DNA from: an uncultured Roseburia sp.
GTDB taxonomy: Bacteria; Bacillota; Clostridia; Lachnospirales; Lachnospiraceae
Assembly: GCA_944380515.1 (NCBI GenBank)
Contig: CALWHT010000037.1
Coordinates: forward strand, 22,690 to 86,689
Length of the DNA stretch: 64,000 nucleotides
Reading direction: 5' to 3'
Under the pieces are notes generated by a model that worked only from the letters and a program-made list of their open reading frames with translations, did not search any database and was not told where the DNA came from. Shown one piece after another: positions 35,802 to 45,332 of this stretch. The translations under genes and the position numbers were made by a program. Position 1 is the stretch's first letter. The number at the start of each line of letters is the position of its first letter.

Positions 35802-37181
35802 TTATGCTTTGCTTCGTCTGTTTTTTATCTCCACCGCAATTTCTTCCACTCTCTGCTCGGTCAGCAGATATTTTCTGTGGAAATAAAAGACCGCTATAAG
35901 CAGACCCGCAATCGGGAGAACTGTCATCGTCATGCGCAGTATAACCACAGAGCTTTCGGCCGCTTCAACGACTTCGCCGGCGGCGGTATCCTGACTTAAA
36001 TTACAGATCGTCAGACAGACAGAGGCCACAAGCGCCGCCACACCTGAGGCAAGCTTTACCACAAAGGTCTGCATGGAAAAAATCACACTCTCGTCTCTGC
36101 GGTTGTTCTTCCATTCCCCGTAATCCACCGTATTTGCAAGAAATACCGTCGTCAGCACTGTGAGGATACCGTTCGCCGCAAATATGAAAAATGCCGGGAT
36201 AAACAGTAAAAATACGCTCGACATATTCGTAAACGCAAGCACAAGCAGCACGACATATCCCATGACCGCCATCCCAAAGCTGAGATAAAACACCTGAATC
36301 GTTGTCAAAAATCTGCGAAGCAGCGGATAAAAAAGCATCATGGAAAGAATCTGAACACCGCCTCCGAACGTATTAAACAGCGTATAGGCATCGTACCAGC
36401 CCGCGCCGCCGAAATCATACTTAAAAAAGTAAATTACCAAATTGGAGGTGATATAGATTGAACAGTTGAGCAGTACAATCGTAATGACCACTGTCATCGC
36501 CTGGTCATTTTGCAGCAGAGCCCCAAACATCTGCTTTACGGAAGGCGCGTCAATATCGACCGTTGATTTTTCTTTGATATTCACACAGGTGATCACAATA
36601 CACACTACAAACAGTACCGCAACCAGCAGAGCAAAATAACGGAAGCCCGTCCGCTCGTCTCCCTGCCCGAATATATAAACACATTGCATCGTTACTATAG
36701 TGACGATGGCCGAACCGACACCCGCACAGGAACGCGCCAGCGTGGAAAGATTCTCCCTCTCTTTTCCCCCTTCCGTAAACGCCGGGATCATCGACCAGTA
36801 GGGAATATCCATCATTGTATAGGTCACGCCCCACAGCACATAGGTTACCGCCGCATAAGCAACCAGCCCGCTGCCCGATAAGGCAGGAGGCGCTGCAAAC
36901 ATGAAAAACAGCAGAATTGCATTTAAGGTTGTTCCTACTAACAGCCATGGGCGGAATTTGCCCCATCTGGTACGCGTCTTTGCCACAATCACTCCCATAA
37001 TCGGATCATTAAACGCGTCAAACACCCGCGCCGCCATCAGAATAATGCCCATTGCGATGGCACTGACACCAAGAATATCCTGATAATAATACAGAATATA
37101 GCTCGCTGACAGCATATAAACCATATCCTTGCCAACGGCTCCGAGTCCGTAAGAAACCTTCTCTTTTCCTGTTAATTTCAT
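35802..37181 (-). CDS. GPH-family sugar:cation symporter (MelB-like)
   Basis: A 459-residue transporter with twelve predicted helices. The N-terminal KEKVSYGLGAVGKDMVYMLSA and the loop FDAFNDPIMGVIVAKTRTRWGKFRPW are the GPH signature. It probably carries a galactoside with Na+ or H+. Its ATG overlaps the GH2 stop (ATGA), and GH36 starts 14 bases after its stop. Confidence 0.93.
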   Translation of the reverse strand: MKLTGKEKVSYGLGAVGKDMVYMLSASYILYYYQDILGVSAIAMGIILMAARVFDAFNDPIMGVIVAKTRTRWGKFRPWLLVGTTLNAILLFFMFAAPPALSGSGLVAYAAVTYVLWGVTYTMMDIPYWSMIPAFTEGGKERENLSTLARSCAGVGSAIVTIVTMQCVYIFGQGDERTGFRYFALLVAVLFVVCIVITCVNIKEKSTVDIDAPSVKQMFGALLQNDQAMTVVITIVLLNCSIYITSNLVIYFFKYDFGGAGWYDAYTLFNTFGGGVQILSMMLFYPLLRRFLTTIQVFYLSFGMAVMGYVVLLVLAFTNMSSVFLLFIPAFFIFAANGILTVLTTVFLANTVDYGEWKNNRRDESVIFSMQTFVVKLASGVAALVASVCLTICNLSQDTAAGEVVEAAESSVVILRMTMTVLPIAGLLIAVFYFHRKYLLTEQRVEEIAVEIKNRRSKA

Positions 37182-39595
37182 ATGTTTTTCCCTCCCATTT
37201 CCGTGCTGTGCACGATCACATTAAATTGCAGCTCCTGCGTTTTTATACCCGCTGCGACAACCTTAAGCCTTCCCGTCCCGGCGATTCCCGTTGTCCTTAT
37301 GTAGGCACCGCCCATGCCTCCCTGCAATGATAAAACCTTCGGCCCTATCAGCTCGATGGTTCCCTCTGTCTCAAGCACAATCGGATCGTTGTAAAAATGC
37401 AGCAGATTTCCGTTCTGATCCTGTGCCTGTATGCGGACTGCCGCCACTTCATAGCTGTTTTTTTCCTCCAGGCAAAGGCGGTCCGCCTCAACGGAAAGCC
37501 GCAGTGCCGTCATCGGCTCCTTTACTGCCGTTTTTACTACCTTCCCATCCTTTACCGCCTCAAAACGGTATACCGTAGAGACTCCTCCCCAGTCCCCGAC
37601 ATAACGCGTATAAAGCTCCACTGCGTCCTTCATTTTCATGCGATAAAGAAGCACCAGCTCCGCCGCCGCGAAACGGGCTGCCCAGGTCAGATGCCCAAGC
37701 CCAAAGCGGGCCACCGTATTCAATACAGTCTTCACCTTTTCGGCCTGGGCCGGTTTCATATGTTCCCTCCGTTCTAAGGCATCCCCGATAAAGTCGTCTA
37801 CCAAAAGCGGGCCGTGGCAAAGATTCCGGTACGGGGAGTCCTCTCTCCGGAACTCCTTGACAAAGCTGTCGTTTTTATACATACGCACACTGTCCGCATT
37901 CGTAAAAATCCAGACAGCGCCACGGTGACAGCCCGGATGCTCCCCGATATCCATGGAGGATGCGACCTCCAGCACCGGTTTACGCTCCTGCTCACAGGCA
38001 TACACCGCCGCCGCCAGCTTCGGATTGCGGAACATATCCATCACGCCGTGATAGCAGACACGGTCCCCGCTGCCAAAATCCTTATGCGTGTTGTAATCAA
38101 ACATGCACCAGCCGAAGCCGCCGGCAATCTCCTCTTCACCGGCAAGCGCGTCCATCACATTCGCATGGCGCAGCGCGTGCTCCACCCGGTGTTCCTCGCA
38201 GTCATAAGCCTTGGTCGGGTACATATGCCCGTTATATTCGCTGACCAGATACGGCTTTGTTACGTCGGAGGTCACCGCGCTTTTTTTCTCGCAGCCCCTG
38301 TTGTCCCCCTCGTGCAAAAAATCGTTGTAGGTATAAACATCCTCCAGCAGGCTGCTTTTTTTATTGGCCCTCACACCCCCGGTCTGCCTGGAAGGATCCA
38401 GACTGCGGGCCACGCGGTTCGTCTCCGCGTAAAATCCGTCATCATCCTGCGATTCATTGATACGCACACCCCACAAAATAACAGACGGATGATTGCGGTA
38501 TTGCCTTACCATATTCCGCACATTTTCGACCGCCTGCTCCTTCCACGCCGCGTCGCCGATATGCTGCCAGCCCGGCAGCTCCGTAAAAACCAGCAGCCCC
38601 AGCTCATCGCATCTGTCTAAAAAATAATGGCTCTGGGGATAATGGGAGGTACGCACCGCATTGACCCCCAACTCCCGTTTCAGCAGATCCGCATCTCTTT
38701 TCTGCATTGCTTCCGGCATGGCATAGCCCACATACGGAAAACACTGATGACGGTTCAATCCCCGTATTTTCAGTTTCCTTCCGTTGAGATAAAATCCGTC
38801 GCGACGAAATTGCGCTTCCCGAAAGCCAAACACCGTAACAGCTTCATCGAGCACTCTGCCCTGCCATACCAGCTCGGTTTTTATTTCATACAGCGCGGGC
38901 TGCTCCACATCCCACAGAGAGACGTTCTTCACCGGAAAAGAGAGCTTTGTCACCGCTTCCGCTTTACATTCACCCAATAGTACGCTTTGCGTCTCTCCCT
39001 TTTTCCTCATACTCTGGCGAACCACATAACCCTGCGTCTCCTCATTAAGCTCCGCCTCGGAAATCAATACCGCATCCCGCTTTGACGTAAACTCACTTCT
39101 GACGAACACGTCCTTCAGATAAACCTGATTCCTGACCTCCAGATAGACATCACGGTAAATACCGCCATAGGTCATATAATCAATCACATGGCCAAACGGC
39201 GGAATGTTCAGGCTTTCTCTGCTGTCTACCCGCACCGCAAGGACATTTTCCTCTCCATACCGGAGGCTTTCGCTCAGGTCGATGGAAAACGCCGTATAGC
39301 CGCAATGATGCTCTCCAATCTTTTGACCGTTTAAAAAGACGGTGCTTTCATGCGCCGCTCCCTCAATTGTGAGCAGAACCCTTTTTCCGCGCCATTCCTC
39401 CGGAACGGACAGTCGTCTTCGGTAGCCGCTGACCATCTGATAGATGTGTTCGTCAAAATAGTGGAACGGCGTCTCCTTACAGGTATGAGGCAGACGCACC
39501 TCCTTAAGTCCGCTCTCGTCAAAATTCCGCTTTACCATACGCTCGTCAAACCGCTCCGTAAATTTCCATCTGTCGTTTAAATAGATACGTTCCAT
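37178..39595 (-). CDS. Glycoside hydrolase family 2 (beta-galactosidase-like)
   Basis: An 805-residue GH2 enzyme: sugar-binding domain, Ig-like domain and TIM barrel, then C-terminal beta domains. The acid/base is E381 in WGVRINES, the nucleophile E453 in LVSEYNGH. The context (GPH symporter, GH36) supports a beta-galactosidase, but GH2 also includes glucuronidases and mannosidases. No signal peptide. It starts only 8 bases after the TetR gene, so both are on one transcript. Confidence 0.88.
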   Translation of the reverse strand: MERIYLNDRWKFTERFDERMVKRNFDESGLKEVRLPHTCKETPFHYFDEHIYQMVSGYRRRLSVPEEWRGKRVLLTIEGAAHESTVFLNGQKIGEHHCGYTAFSIDLSESLRYGEENVLAVRVDSRESLNIPPFGHVIDYMTYGGIYRDVYLEVRNQVYLKDVFVRSEFTSKRDAVLISEAELNEETQGYVVRQSMRKKGETQSVLLGECKAEAVTKLSFPVKNVSLWDVEQPALYEIKTELVWQGRVLDEAVTVFGFREAQFRRDGFYLNGRKLKIRGLNRHQCFPYVGYAMPEAMQKRDADLLKRELGVNAVRTSHYPQSHYFLDRCDELGLLVFTELPGWQHIGDAAWKEQAVENVRNMVRQYRNHPSVILWGVRINESQDDDGFYAETNRVARSLDPSRQTGGVRANKKSSLLEDVYTYNDFLHEGDNRGCEKKSAVTSDVTKPYLVSEYNGHMYPTKAYDCEEHRVEHALRHANVMDALAGEEEIAGGFGWCMFDYNTHKDFGSGDRVCYHGVMDMFRNPKLAAAVYACEQERKPVLEVASSMDIGEHPGCHRGAVWIFTNADSVRMYKNDSFVKEFRREDSPYRNLCHGPLLVDDFIGDALERREHMKPAQAEKVKTVLNTVARFGLGHLTWAARFAAAELVLLYRMKMKDAVELYTRYVGDWGGVSTVYRFEAVKDGKVVKTAVKEPMTALRLSVEADRLCLEEKNSYEVAAVRIQAQDQNGNLLHFYNDPIVLETEGTIELIGPKVLSLQGGMGGAYIRTTGIAGTGRLKVVAAGIKTQELQFNVIVHSTEMGGKNI

Positions 39596-39603
39596 AATCC
39601 CCC

Positions 39604-40176
39604 CTACATTTCCTGATCGTGCAGTGTAATGCCGTCCATTAAAATTCCCACAACCTCATCCAGCGCATCCACATATGATATTCCGCTGCGAAGCAGGATA
39701 TCACGCTGCAAGAACTGCTCCAATGCCGCCTCCAGCATCAGCTTTAATATCGGAATCCGTATCGGCCGCAGCACTCCTTCCTCCATCCCCTGTTCCAGCA
39801 GCGCAATCGTGGTCTCCCATCCGGTCTCAAGGCGCTCCTCCACTTTCCCGTAAATCCTCGGGTATTTCTCGCGCAGCAGATAAAGCTGCCGAAAATCAAT
39901 CTCCCGATAGCTCTCCGGCAGCACGCATAAAATCGTACGGATCTTTTCAAGCGTAGTCAGTTCTTTATCTTCGACTACCTGACGTTCACTCTCCTTGATA
40001 GAATCAAACATATAATCCACCATGGCAAGAAACAGCGATTCCTTATCCTCAAATACCGTATATATCGTTTTCTTGCTCATACCAAGCTTTGCGGCGATAT
40101 CATCCATCGTAAATTTCAGCCCTTTTTCATTGAAGGCCTTGATCGTCCCCTCCAAAATTGTCTCCTTTAATTTCAT
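39604..40176 (-). CDS. TetR-family transcriptional regulator
   Basis: A 190-residue regulator. Helix-turn-helix: FTMDDIAAKLGMSKKTIYTVFEDKESLF. Start ATG at 40176 (MKLKETILEGT) behind GGGAGGG; an upstream in-frame ATG at 40251 has no ribosome site and would run through an operator. It heads the galactoside operon. Unusual in that such operons are more often under LacI or AraC control. Confidence 0.92.
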   Translation of the reverse strand: MKLKETILEGTIKAFNEKGLKFTMDDIAAKLGMSKKTIYTVFEDKESLFLAMVDYMFDSIKESERQVVEDKELTTLEKIRTILCVLPESYREIDFRQLYLLREKYPRIYGKVEERLETGWETTIALLEQGMEEGVLRPIRIPILKLMLEAALEQFLQRDILLRSGISYVDALDEVVGILMDGITLHDQEM

Positions 40177-40191
40177 ATTTGTCCCTCCCGA

Positions 40192-40278
40192 GGAAACTAT
40201 TTTTATTATTTCAGTTTCCATTATTCTATCATTCTTCCGGATGTATAACAAGAAACTATTTTCACAAAATCAGTTTCC
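40192..40278 (-). promoter_or_regulatory. TetR operon promoter between two matching inverted repeats
   Basis: Two sites of the form GAAACT-14-AGTTTC lie at 40192-40219 and 40252-40278. Between them on the minus strand is TTGTTA (40251-40246), 17 bases, TAGAAT (40228-40223). One site adjoins the -35 and the other covers the start region, which fits autorepression. Confidence 0.8.
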
Positions 40279-40311
40279 TGTTTTTATGACAATTTGCCAA
40301 AAACAGTTTTT

Positions 40312-40340
40312 TTGCAATCCTTACCGCTTTCCGGTATAAT
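40312..40340 (+). promoter_or_regulatory. larC promoter
   Basis: TTGCAA (40312-40317), 17 bases, TATAAT (40335-40340), 36 bases before the larC start. Confidence 0.75.
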
Positions 40341-40375
40341 CAAATTAATTTAATATTAAATCACGGAGGATTTTT

Positions 40376-41707
40376 ATGAAGACACTTTATTTCGAATGTA
40401 ATATGGGCGCGGCGGGCGACATGCTGCTCGGGGCCCTCTATGAACTCTGTGACCGCAAAGAGGACTTTCTGCGGGATATGAACGCGGCATTCGCTTCCTA
40501 CGGGGCAAAGCTTACCGTGGAGCCTTCCGTAAAATGCGGCATCCGCGGAACGCATATGCGCGTTCTCGTTGACGGCCATGAGGAAGCCGCGGGAGGACCG
40601 GGAGTCCGGGAGCATGGCAGCACGGAACCGGCAGACGCCCATGCGGACGGAAATGACCACGTACATACACACGAAGAGACGCATACGCACGCTACCTACC
40701 GCTCCGTTCTGGAAACGCTCGGAGATCTTGCACTGCCGGACGAGGTCAAAAAAAATGCCCGTGCCATTTACGAGCAAATCGGAAATGCGGAGGCAAAGGT
40801 ACACGGACAGACCCTCGAGCAGATTCATTTTCACGAGGTCGGCACCATTGACGCGCTTGTAGATGTGACGGGGTGCGCATATCTTTTATATCTGATTGCC
40901 CCCGATGAGATTTTAAGCTCCCCTATCCACGTCGGAAGCGGCTTTGTACAGTGTGCCCACGGCGTGCTTCCTGTTCCCGCCCCGGCAACGGCGGAGCTTT
41001 TAAAGGGGATTCCGTTTTATACCGGCTCTGTCACGGGAGAGCTCTGCACTCCGACCGGAGCCGCCATCCTGAAACATTTTGTTTCACACTTCGGTCCGAT
41101 GCCGCCCCTCGCCGCGTCCTCCATCGGCTACGGCATGGGTACCCGCGACTTTTCCATTGCCAACTGTGTCCGTGCTTTTTTCGGGGAAAAAGCAGACCTT
41201 TCCTCCGACGCCAATCGGGGGACGGAAACGGATGAGGATGGCTTTCCCTTCGACGACTGCGTGCTCTCCATCTCCTGCAACCTGGATGATATGACCGGGG
41301 AAGCAATCGGGCTTGCCACGGACATTCTGCTGGCTGCAGGTGCCCTCGATGTTTACACCATTCCCCTGCAAATGAAAAAGAACCGTCCCGGCGTTTTGCT
41401 GACCTGCCTGTGTAAGCCGGAGGAACGCGATAAATTCACGGCGCTGTTCTTTCTGCACACCACAACCCGGGGCGTACGCTATCAGATATTTGAACGCGCG
41501 AAGCTTGAATCCACTGTCGAAACAAGGCACACCTCCTACGGGGATATCCGTGTCAAGAAAAGCAGCGGCTACGGCATTGAAAAGGAGAAAGCGGAATTTG
41601 AGGACTTAAAGTCGATCGTGATGAAGCATCATTATTCGATTTCCCTGGATGATATCCGCAGGCGCGCCGCACGCCCGGCGTCTTTGCCAAAGCAGCATGA
41701 AACTTAA
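40376..41707 (+). CDS. larC: Nickel-pincer cofactor biosynthesis protein LarC
   Basis: A 443-residue LarC-type protein that inserts nickel into the lactate-racemase cofactor. The start YFECNMGAAGDMLLGALYEL, the block IHFHEVGTIDALVDVTGCAY and SISCNLDDMTGEAIG are family marks. A His-rich stretch (HADGNDHVHTHEETHTH, ~97-113) may hold nickel. It is one continuous frame, unlike the lactobacillar form made by frameshifting. No larA, larB or larE is in the window. Start ATG behind GGAGGA. Confidence 0.92.
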   Translation: MKTLYFECNMGAAGDMLLGALYELCDRKEDFLRDMNAAFASYGAKLTVEPSVKCGIRGTHMRVLVDGHEEAAGGPGVREHGSTEPADAHADGNDHVHTHEETHTHATYRSVLETLGDLALPDEVKKNARAIYEQIGNAEAKVHGQTLEQIHFHEVGTIDALVDVTGCAYLLYLIAPDEILSSPIHVGSGFVQCAHGVLPVPAPATAELLKGIPFYTGSVTGELCTPTGAAILKHFVSHFGPMPPLAASSIGYGMGTRDFSIANCVRAFFGEKADLSSDANRGTETDEDGFPFDDCVLSISCNLDDMTGEAIGLATDILLAAGALDVYTIPLQMKKNRPGVLLTCLCKPEERDKFTALFFLHTTTRGVRYQIFERAKLESTVETRHTSYGDIRVKKSSGYGIEKEKAEFEDLKSIVMKHHYSISLDDIRRRAARPASLPKQHET

Positions 41708-41728
41708 CAAGGCTGCGGCAGAACTGAA

Positions 41729-42289
41729 TTATCTTCGATTTTCACCTTCCGACCGTTTCGTCAGAAGCCCAATCAGGGCTTCCGCCGCGCAGCCGACGAA
41801 CCAGCCGCTTATCATGCCGAACAAAACGTCGCTCGGATAATGCACGCCCAGATAGAGACGTGACAGGCCAATCAGCGCTGCCATTATCAGAAGCGGTATT
41901 CCGTATTTCTTCGGCAGCTTTCGGTAACAGACACCGGCCGCCGCAAAGGAGCTTGCGGTATGTCCTGAGGGGAAGGAAAAATCCGATGGCCGTCTGATCA
42001 GAGGCACCAGCGCCTCAAGCGTATCGAACGGCCGCGCCCTCCCCACAAAGTTTTTCAGGAAAAGGTTATTGAACAAAAACGACAACACCAGCGCACACAG
42101 GCACATGCAACCGACCTTCCTCGTCCCCTTTTGCGCCAGCAGCACGGCAGATACGGCAATCCACAGAAAACCGCTGTTTCCAAGGGTTGTAATGAAAATA
42201 AAAAAAGGCGTCAGCACATCGTTTCTCAAATATTCCTGTATCCAAAGCAGAAGCTTCCCATCCAGCCCTGTCAACATTTCCGGCATCAT
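41729..42289 (-). CDS. PAP2-family membrane phosphatase
   Basis: A 186-residue lipid-phosphate phosphatase with five or six helices. Three motifs of the active site: KNFVGRARP, PSGHT and SRLYLGVHYPSD. Probably acts on undecaprenyl pyrophosphate or phosphatidic acid outside the membrane (inference). Its ATG overlaps the stop of the 157-residue upstream gene (ATGA). Confidence 0.93.
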   Translation of the reverse strand: MMPEMLTGLDGKLLLWIQEYLRNDVLTPFFIFITTLGNSGFLWIAVSAVLLAQKGTRKVGCMCLCALVLSFLFNNLFLKNFVGRARPFDTLEALVPLIRRPSDFSFPSGHTASSFAAAGVCYRKLPKKYGIPLLIMAALIGLSRLYLGVHYPSDVLFGMISGWFVGCAAEALIGLLTKRSEGENRR

Positions 42290-42759
42290 TCATCCTCAAT
42301 CACAAGCGTTCCCGGACTTACATTCAGATAAACGCTTCCCTTGTCCGTCTTATACATATCAAGCAGCAGCACCCACAGCCTGTGTATGGCATCCAAAAGC
42401 ACATTCGACACCTCCACACTGTAGGGAAGCAGCGTGTGAAGGTCGAAGAAACGCAGCCCAAGCGGCGGAAGGAATACCATATTCGAGGAGGTAACCCTGT
42501 TCTCCCCGCTTCCCGCCTGCTTTGCGGTTTTTATCATCTCATACGTAATCATGCAAAAGTCACGTCCCCGATATTTGCAATAATAGGAGACATAACATTC
42601 ATCCACCGTCCAGGCGGTTCCGTTTTCCTCCTCCACGGGCTTTTCCTCCGGCGGATTCGCCTCGGTGGTCTGCACCTCCACGCTCCACCGCAATGTCCCG
42701 TCCTTTGTCGCCTTTATCATTTCCGTGATCTCACGGTATAATTCTTCCTGTTTCTTCAT
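42286..42759 (-). CDS. Conserved protein of unknown function
   Basis: A 157-residue soluble protein with no membrane segment or motif I can name (possibly the DUF6145 group, from memory only). Hydrophobic C-terminal part (LLDAIHRLWVLLLDMYKTD) and an acidic mid-linker (EANPPEEKPVEEEN). The ATG at 42759 follows GGAAGGG. It lies between metF and the PAP2 gene and is coupled to the latter. Confidence 0.7.
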   Translation of the reverse strand: MKKQEELYREITEMIKATKDGTLRWSVEVQTTEANPPEEKPVEEENGTAWTVDECYVSYYCKYRGRDFCMITYEMIKTAKQAGSGENRVTSSNMVFLPPLGLRFFDLHTLLPYSVEVSNVLLDAIHRLWVLLLDMYKTDKGSVYLNVSPGTLVIEDE

Positions 42760-42782
42760 TGCCCTTCCTCATTTCTTTTCCG

Positions 42783-43658
42783 CTATTTCTCTCTCACATA
42801 AATCTCAGAGAGGTTGGCAAGGATTGCTCCCGCCACATCCGGCTTATTCATCGTATAGATATGTACATGGCTGACTCCGTTTGCGATTAAATCAATAATC
42901 TGCTCCGTCGCATAAGCAATGCCTGCCTGCTTCATCGCCGCCGGATTGTGCCCGAAGCGGTCCACAATAGCCAGAAATCTCGGCGGCACCAGATTGCCGG
43001 AGAGGGAGACGATTCTTTTAATCTGACTGGCGTTTGTGACCGGCATAATTCCCGCCACGATCGGCACGTCAATTCCGATTTTTAATGCCTTATACATAAA
43101 ATTGTAGAGAATATTGTTGTCAAAAAACATCTGGGTTGTCAAAAATTCGCAGCCCGCCTCTACTTTTTCCTTCAAATGGACAAGATCATCCGAGCTCGAC
43201 TCTGCTTCCGGATGGCCTTCCGGATAACAGGCCCCGCCGATACAGAAATCACCGTGGGATTTGATGTCATAAATCAATTCGCTTGCATGGTGATACTGAT
43301 TCGGCAGCGGAAAGTCCGCATTCTGCGGAATATCCCCGCGCAGGGCAAGCACATTCTCAATCTTCTTCTCCTTCAGCTCTTCAATCACCGAAGCCACCTT
43401 CTCTTTGGTCGAGGAAGCGCAGGTCAAATGTGCCAGCGCCGGAATATGGTTTACATTGCATACCTCGTTTGCAAGCTCCACCGTATAATCGGAGGTCCCT
43501 CCCGTTGCACCGTAGGTTACACTGATATACGAAGGTTTTAAATCCGCCATCTCTTTTACGATTTTCTTATAATTCTCAAGCTGCGTTCCCTGCTTAGGTG
43601 GGAATAACTCGCAGGAAATCGTCACTTCATCCGTCTTTAACAACTCTGTCAGTCTCAT
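42783..43658 (-). CDS. metF: Methylenetetrahydrofolate reductase
   Basis: A 291-residue TIM-barrel flavoenzyme that reduces methylene-THF to methyl-THF for methionine or one-carbon metabolism. ISCELFPPKQG near the start holds the catalytic Glu; ISVTYGATGG, ALRGDIPQ and EVECG-like EAGCEFLTTQMFFDN are family blocks. Start ATG at 43658, 15 bases after greA. No acetogenesis genes are in view. Confidence 0.95.
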   Translation of the reverse strand: MRLTELLKTDEVTISCELFPPKQGTQLENYKKIVKEMADLKPSYISVTYGATGGTSDYTVELANEVCNVNHIPALAHLTCASSTKEKVASVIEELKEKKIENVLALRGDIPQNADFPLPNQYHHASELIYDIKSHGDFCIGGACYPEGHPEAESSSDDLVHLKEKVEAGCEFLTTQMFFDNNILYNFMYKALKIGIDVPIVAGIMPVTNASQIKRIVSLSGNLVPPRFLAIVDRFGHNPAAMKQAGIAYATEQIIDLIANGVSHVHIYTMNKPDVAGAILANLSEIYVREK

Positions 43659-43673
43659 ATCTGTCCCTTTCTC

Positions 43674-44177
43674 TTAAAAGCTTCTCAATTTGTCTGTTCC
43701 GTCATCCACGGTATTCTCAATTCCCCGGATGACAACATAATAGGAATAATTCTCATTTACGACAACCTCGACCCGATCCCCGACCTTATGCCCCAACAGA
43801 GCTTTGCCCAGCGGAGACTCGTTGCTGATTAAATTTTTCAGGGAGTTCCCCCGTACCGTAGTGACGATTTTATAAACTTCCTCCTCGTCATCCTCCTCAA
43901 AATAAACCGTCACGGTATTATTCATTCCCACCTCGTCGTCCGCAGACTCCGTGGAAATGATTTTCGCCGTCTTTATCATGCGCTCCAGATAACGAATCCG
44001 GCTCTCATTCTGGTTTTTATCCTTCTTGGCGGCATGGTATTCGAAATTCTCGCTCAAATCGCCGTGCGCGCGGGCCTCTTTTACTGCCTCAAGCGCCTGT
44101 TTTCGCACCACCAGCTTGCGGTATTCAATTTCCTCCTCCATTTTTTTTATATCCTGCTCGGTCAATTCGTCGTACAT
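43674..44177 (-). CDS. greA: Transcript cleavage factor GreA
   Basis: A 167-residue Gre factor that rescues backtracked RNA polymerase. The N-terminal coiled coil carries the acidic tip HGDLSENFEYHAAK; the C-terminal domain has SNESPLGKALLGHKVGD. Start ATG at 44177 behind AAAGGAGAGG; the longer frame upstream runs into the next gene and lacks such a site. Confidence 0.95.
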   Translation of the reverse strand: MYDELTEQDIKKMEEEIEYRKLVVRKQALEAVKEARAHGDLSENFEYHAAKKDKNQNESRIRYLERMIKTAKIISTESADDEVGMNNTVTVYFEEDDEEEVYKIVTTVRGNSLKNLISNESPLGKALLGHKVGDRVEVVVNENYSYYVVIRGIENTVDDGTDKLRSF

Positions 44178-44226
44178 GCGTACCTCTCCTTTCCTCTGAT
44201 CATTATAAAGATTTTCCGATTTCCCG

Positions 44227-44943
44227 TCAAATGCCCCCTGCAAATTCAAATGTTTTGACACGGAAAAATTGTTCCGCCTTAAGAAGCTGCGGCTCCCCAT
44301 CACAAGGGCGTCCGGCACAGACCGAAAGGCAATAGCCGGGCGGCAGGTCTTTCCATGTTTTCAAAAAAAGAGGCGCACCGGCGGGCTCTTTGTCCCGGAA
44401 CACCGCCTGCTCCCCCAGCACTGAAAACGAATCCAGCGGCAGCGACATCCCCGCTCCAACCGCCTTAATGCAGCTTTCCTTCCTGCTCCAAAGCTCCGCA
44501 AATAAAACATCCTGCCGCTGCGGTTCCTCCCGCAAAAGCGCCTCTGTTTCCTCCTGCATAAAAAAACGACGCGCGACCTTAATCCGCGCTTCCTTTATCT
44601 GCTCAATATCAATGCCCGCCTGTGTATCCGCAAAAATAACTGCCGCATACCTCTCCGAATGTGACAGGTTAAAATAAATTCCCTCCTGCCCCGCCAGCGC
44701 GGGCTTGCCGCATTTCCCGTAAATCAGCTTTACGTACGTCCCGTTTCCGCCCTTAAGAAGCGTCAGCCCCCGGCGGTTCAGTCCGTATTCCAGCAAAAGT
44801 CCGGCCGCAAGGCTAAGACACGCATCGTCCCTGTACCGACAGCGCTCAATCTTATCGCGGCGCTCCGGCGGCACGAAGGAAAGCAGCCCGTAAAACCGCT
44901 CCCGGGATTGCAGGGGAAGTATATCCACCACGTAAATATTCAA
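44227..44943 (-). CDS. 4'-phosphopantetheinyl transferase (Sfp type)
   Basis: A 238-residue enzyme that arms carrier proteins. Motifs NLSHS, GIDIE and WSRKESCIKA are intact. The start is a TTG at 44943, shown by the strong GGGGGAGGAA seven bases before it and a TTGA overlap with the HPt gene's stop. No polyketide or peptide synthetase lies in the window; it may serve a distant one. Confidence 0.92.
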   Translation of the reverse strand: MNIYVVDILPLQSRERFYGLLSFVPPERRDKIERCRYRDDACLSLAAGLLLEYGLNRRGLTLLKGGNGTYVKLIYGKCGKPALAGQEGIYFNLSHSERYAAVIFADTQAGIDIEQIKEARIKVARRFFMQEETEALLREEPQRQDVLFAELWSRKESCIKAVGAGMSLPLDSFSVLGEQAVFRDKEPAGAPLFLKTWKDLPPGYCLSVCAGRPCDGEPQLLKAEQFFRVKTFEFAGGI

Positions 44944-45323
44944 GGCCGTTCCTCCCCCGACGCCGCCAAAAGCTCCTTTAAATGTCCGTTCTCATCAAGC
45001 AGCTGCCGGTAGAGCGAAAGCAGCCGCTGCAGATCCGGCTGTTCCTCCCGCCGAAGCGGCTCCACAAGCTTTGTCACGGTATCAAACATCGGCGTGATAC
45101 CCATATTTGCAATGGCTCCCTTTAGTGTATGTGCGCTGGAAAACGCATCCCCGGTGCGGTTTTTGCGAAGCTCCTCTCCCAGCCTTTCAAATGCGGGATC
45201 CTCGATCAGCATAAACAGGCAGCTTACATACAAATCCTCGTCTCCCAGAAATCGCCCCAGGGCGCCCTTCCAATCGCATCCCCATTCGTCCAGCTTCCGC
45301 AGTATTTCTCTCATCGCCCTCAC
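44940..45323 (-). CDS. Histidine phosphotransfer (HPt) protein
   Basis: A 127-residue helical protein with the phospho-acceptor histidine in SSAHTLKGAIANMG. Starts at a GTG at 45323 (AAGGA five bases upstream) or the ATG at 45314. It lies 9 bases behind the receiver-GGDEF-EAL gene, and probably exchanges phosphate with its receiver domain (inference). Confidence 0.85.
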   Translation of the reverse strand: MRAMREILRKLDEWGCDWKGALGRFLGDEDLYVSCLFMLIEDPAFERLGEELRKNRTGDAFSSAHTLKGAIANMGITPMFDTVTKLVEPLRREEQPDLQRLLSLYRQLLDENGHLKELLAASGEERP

Positions 45324-45332
45324 TCTTTCCTT

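Noticed and set aside
40376-41707. Programmed frameshift in larC
   Set aside because: The gene is one continuous 443-codon frame, so no shift is needed.
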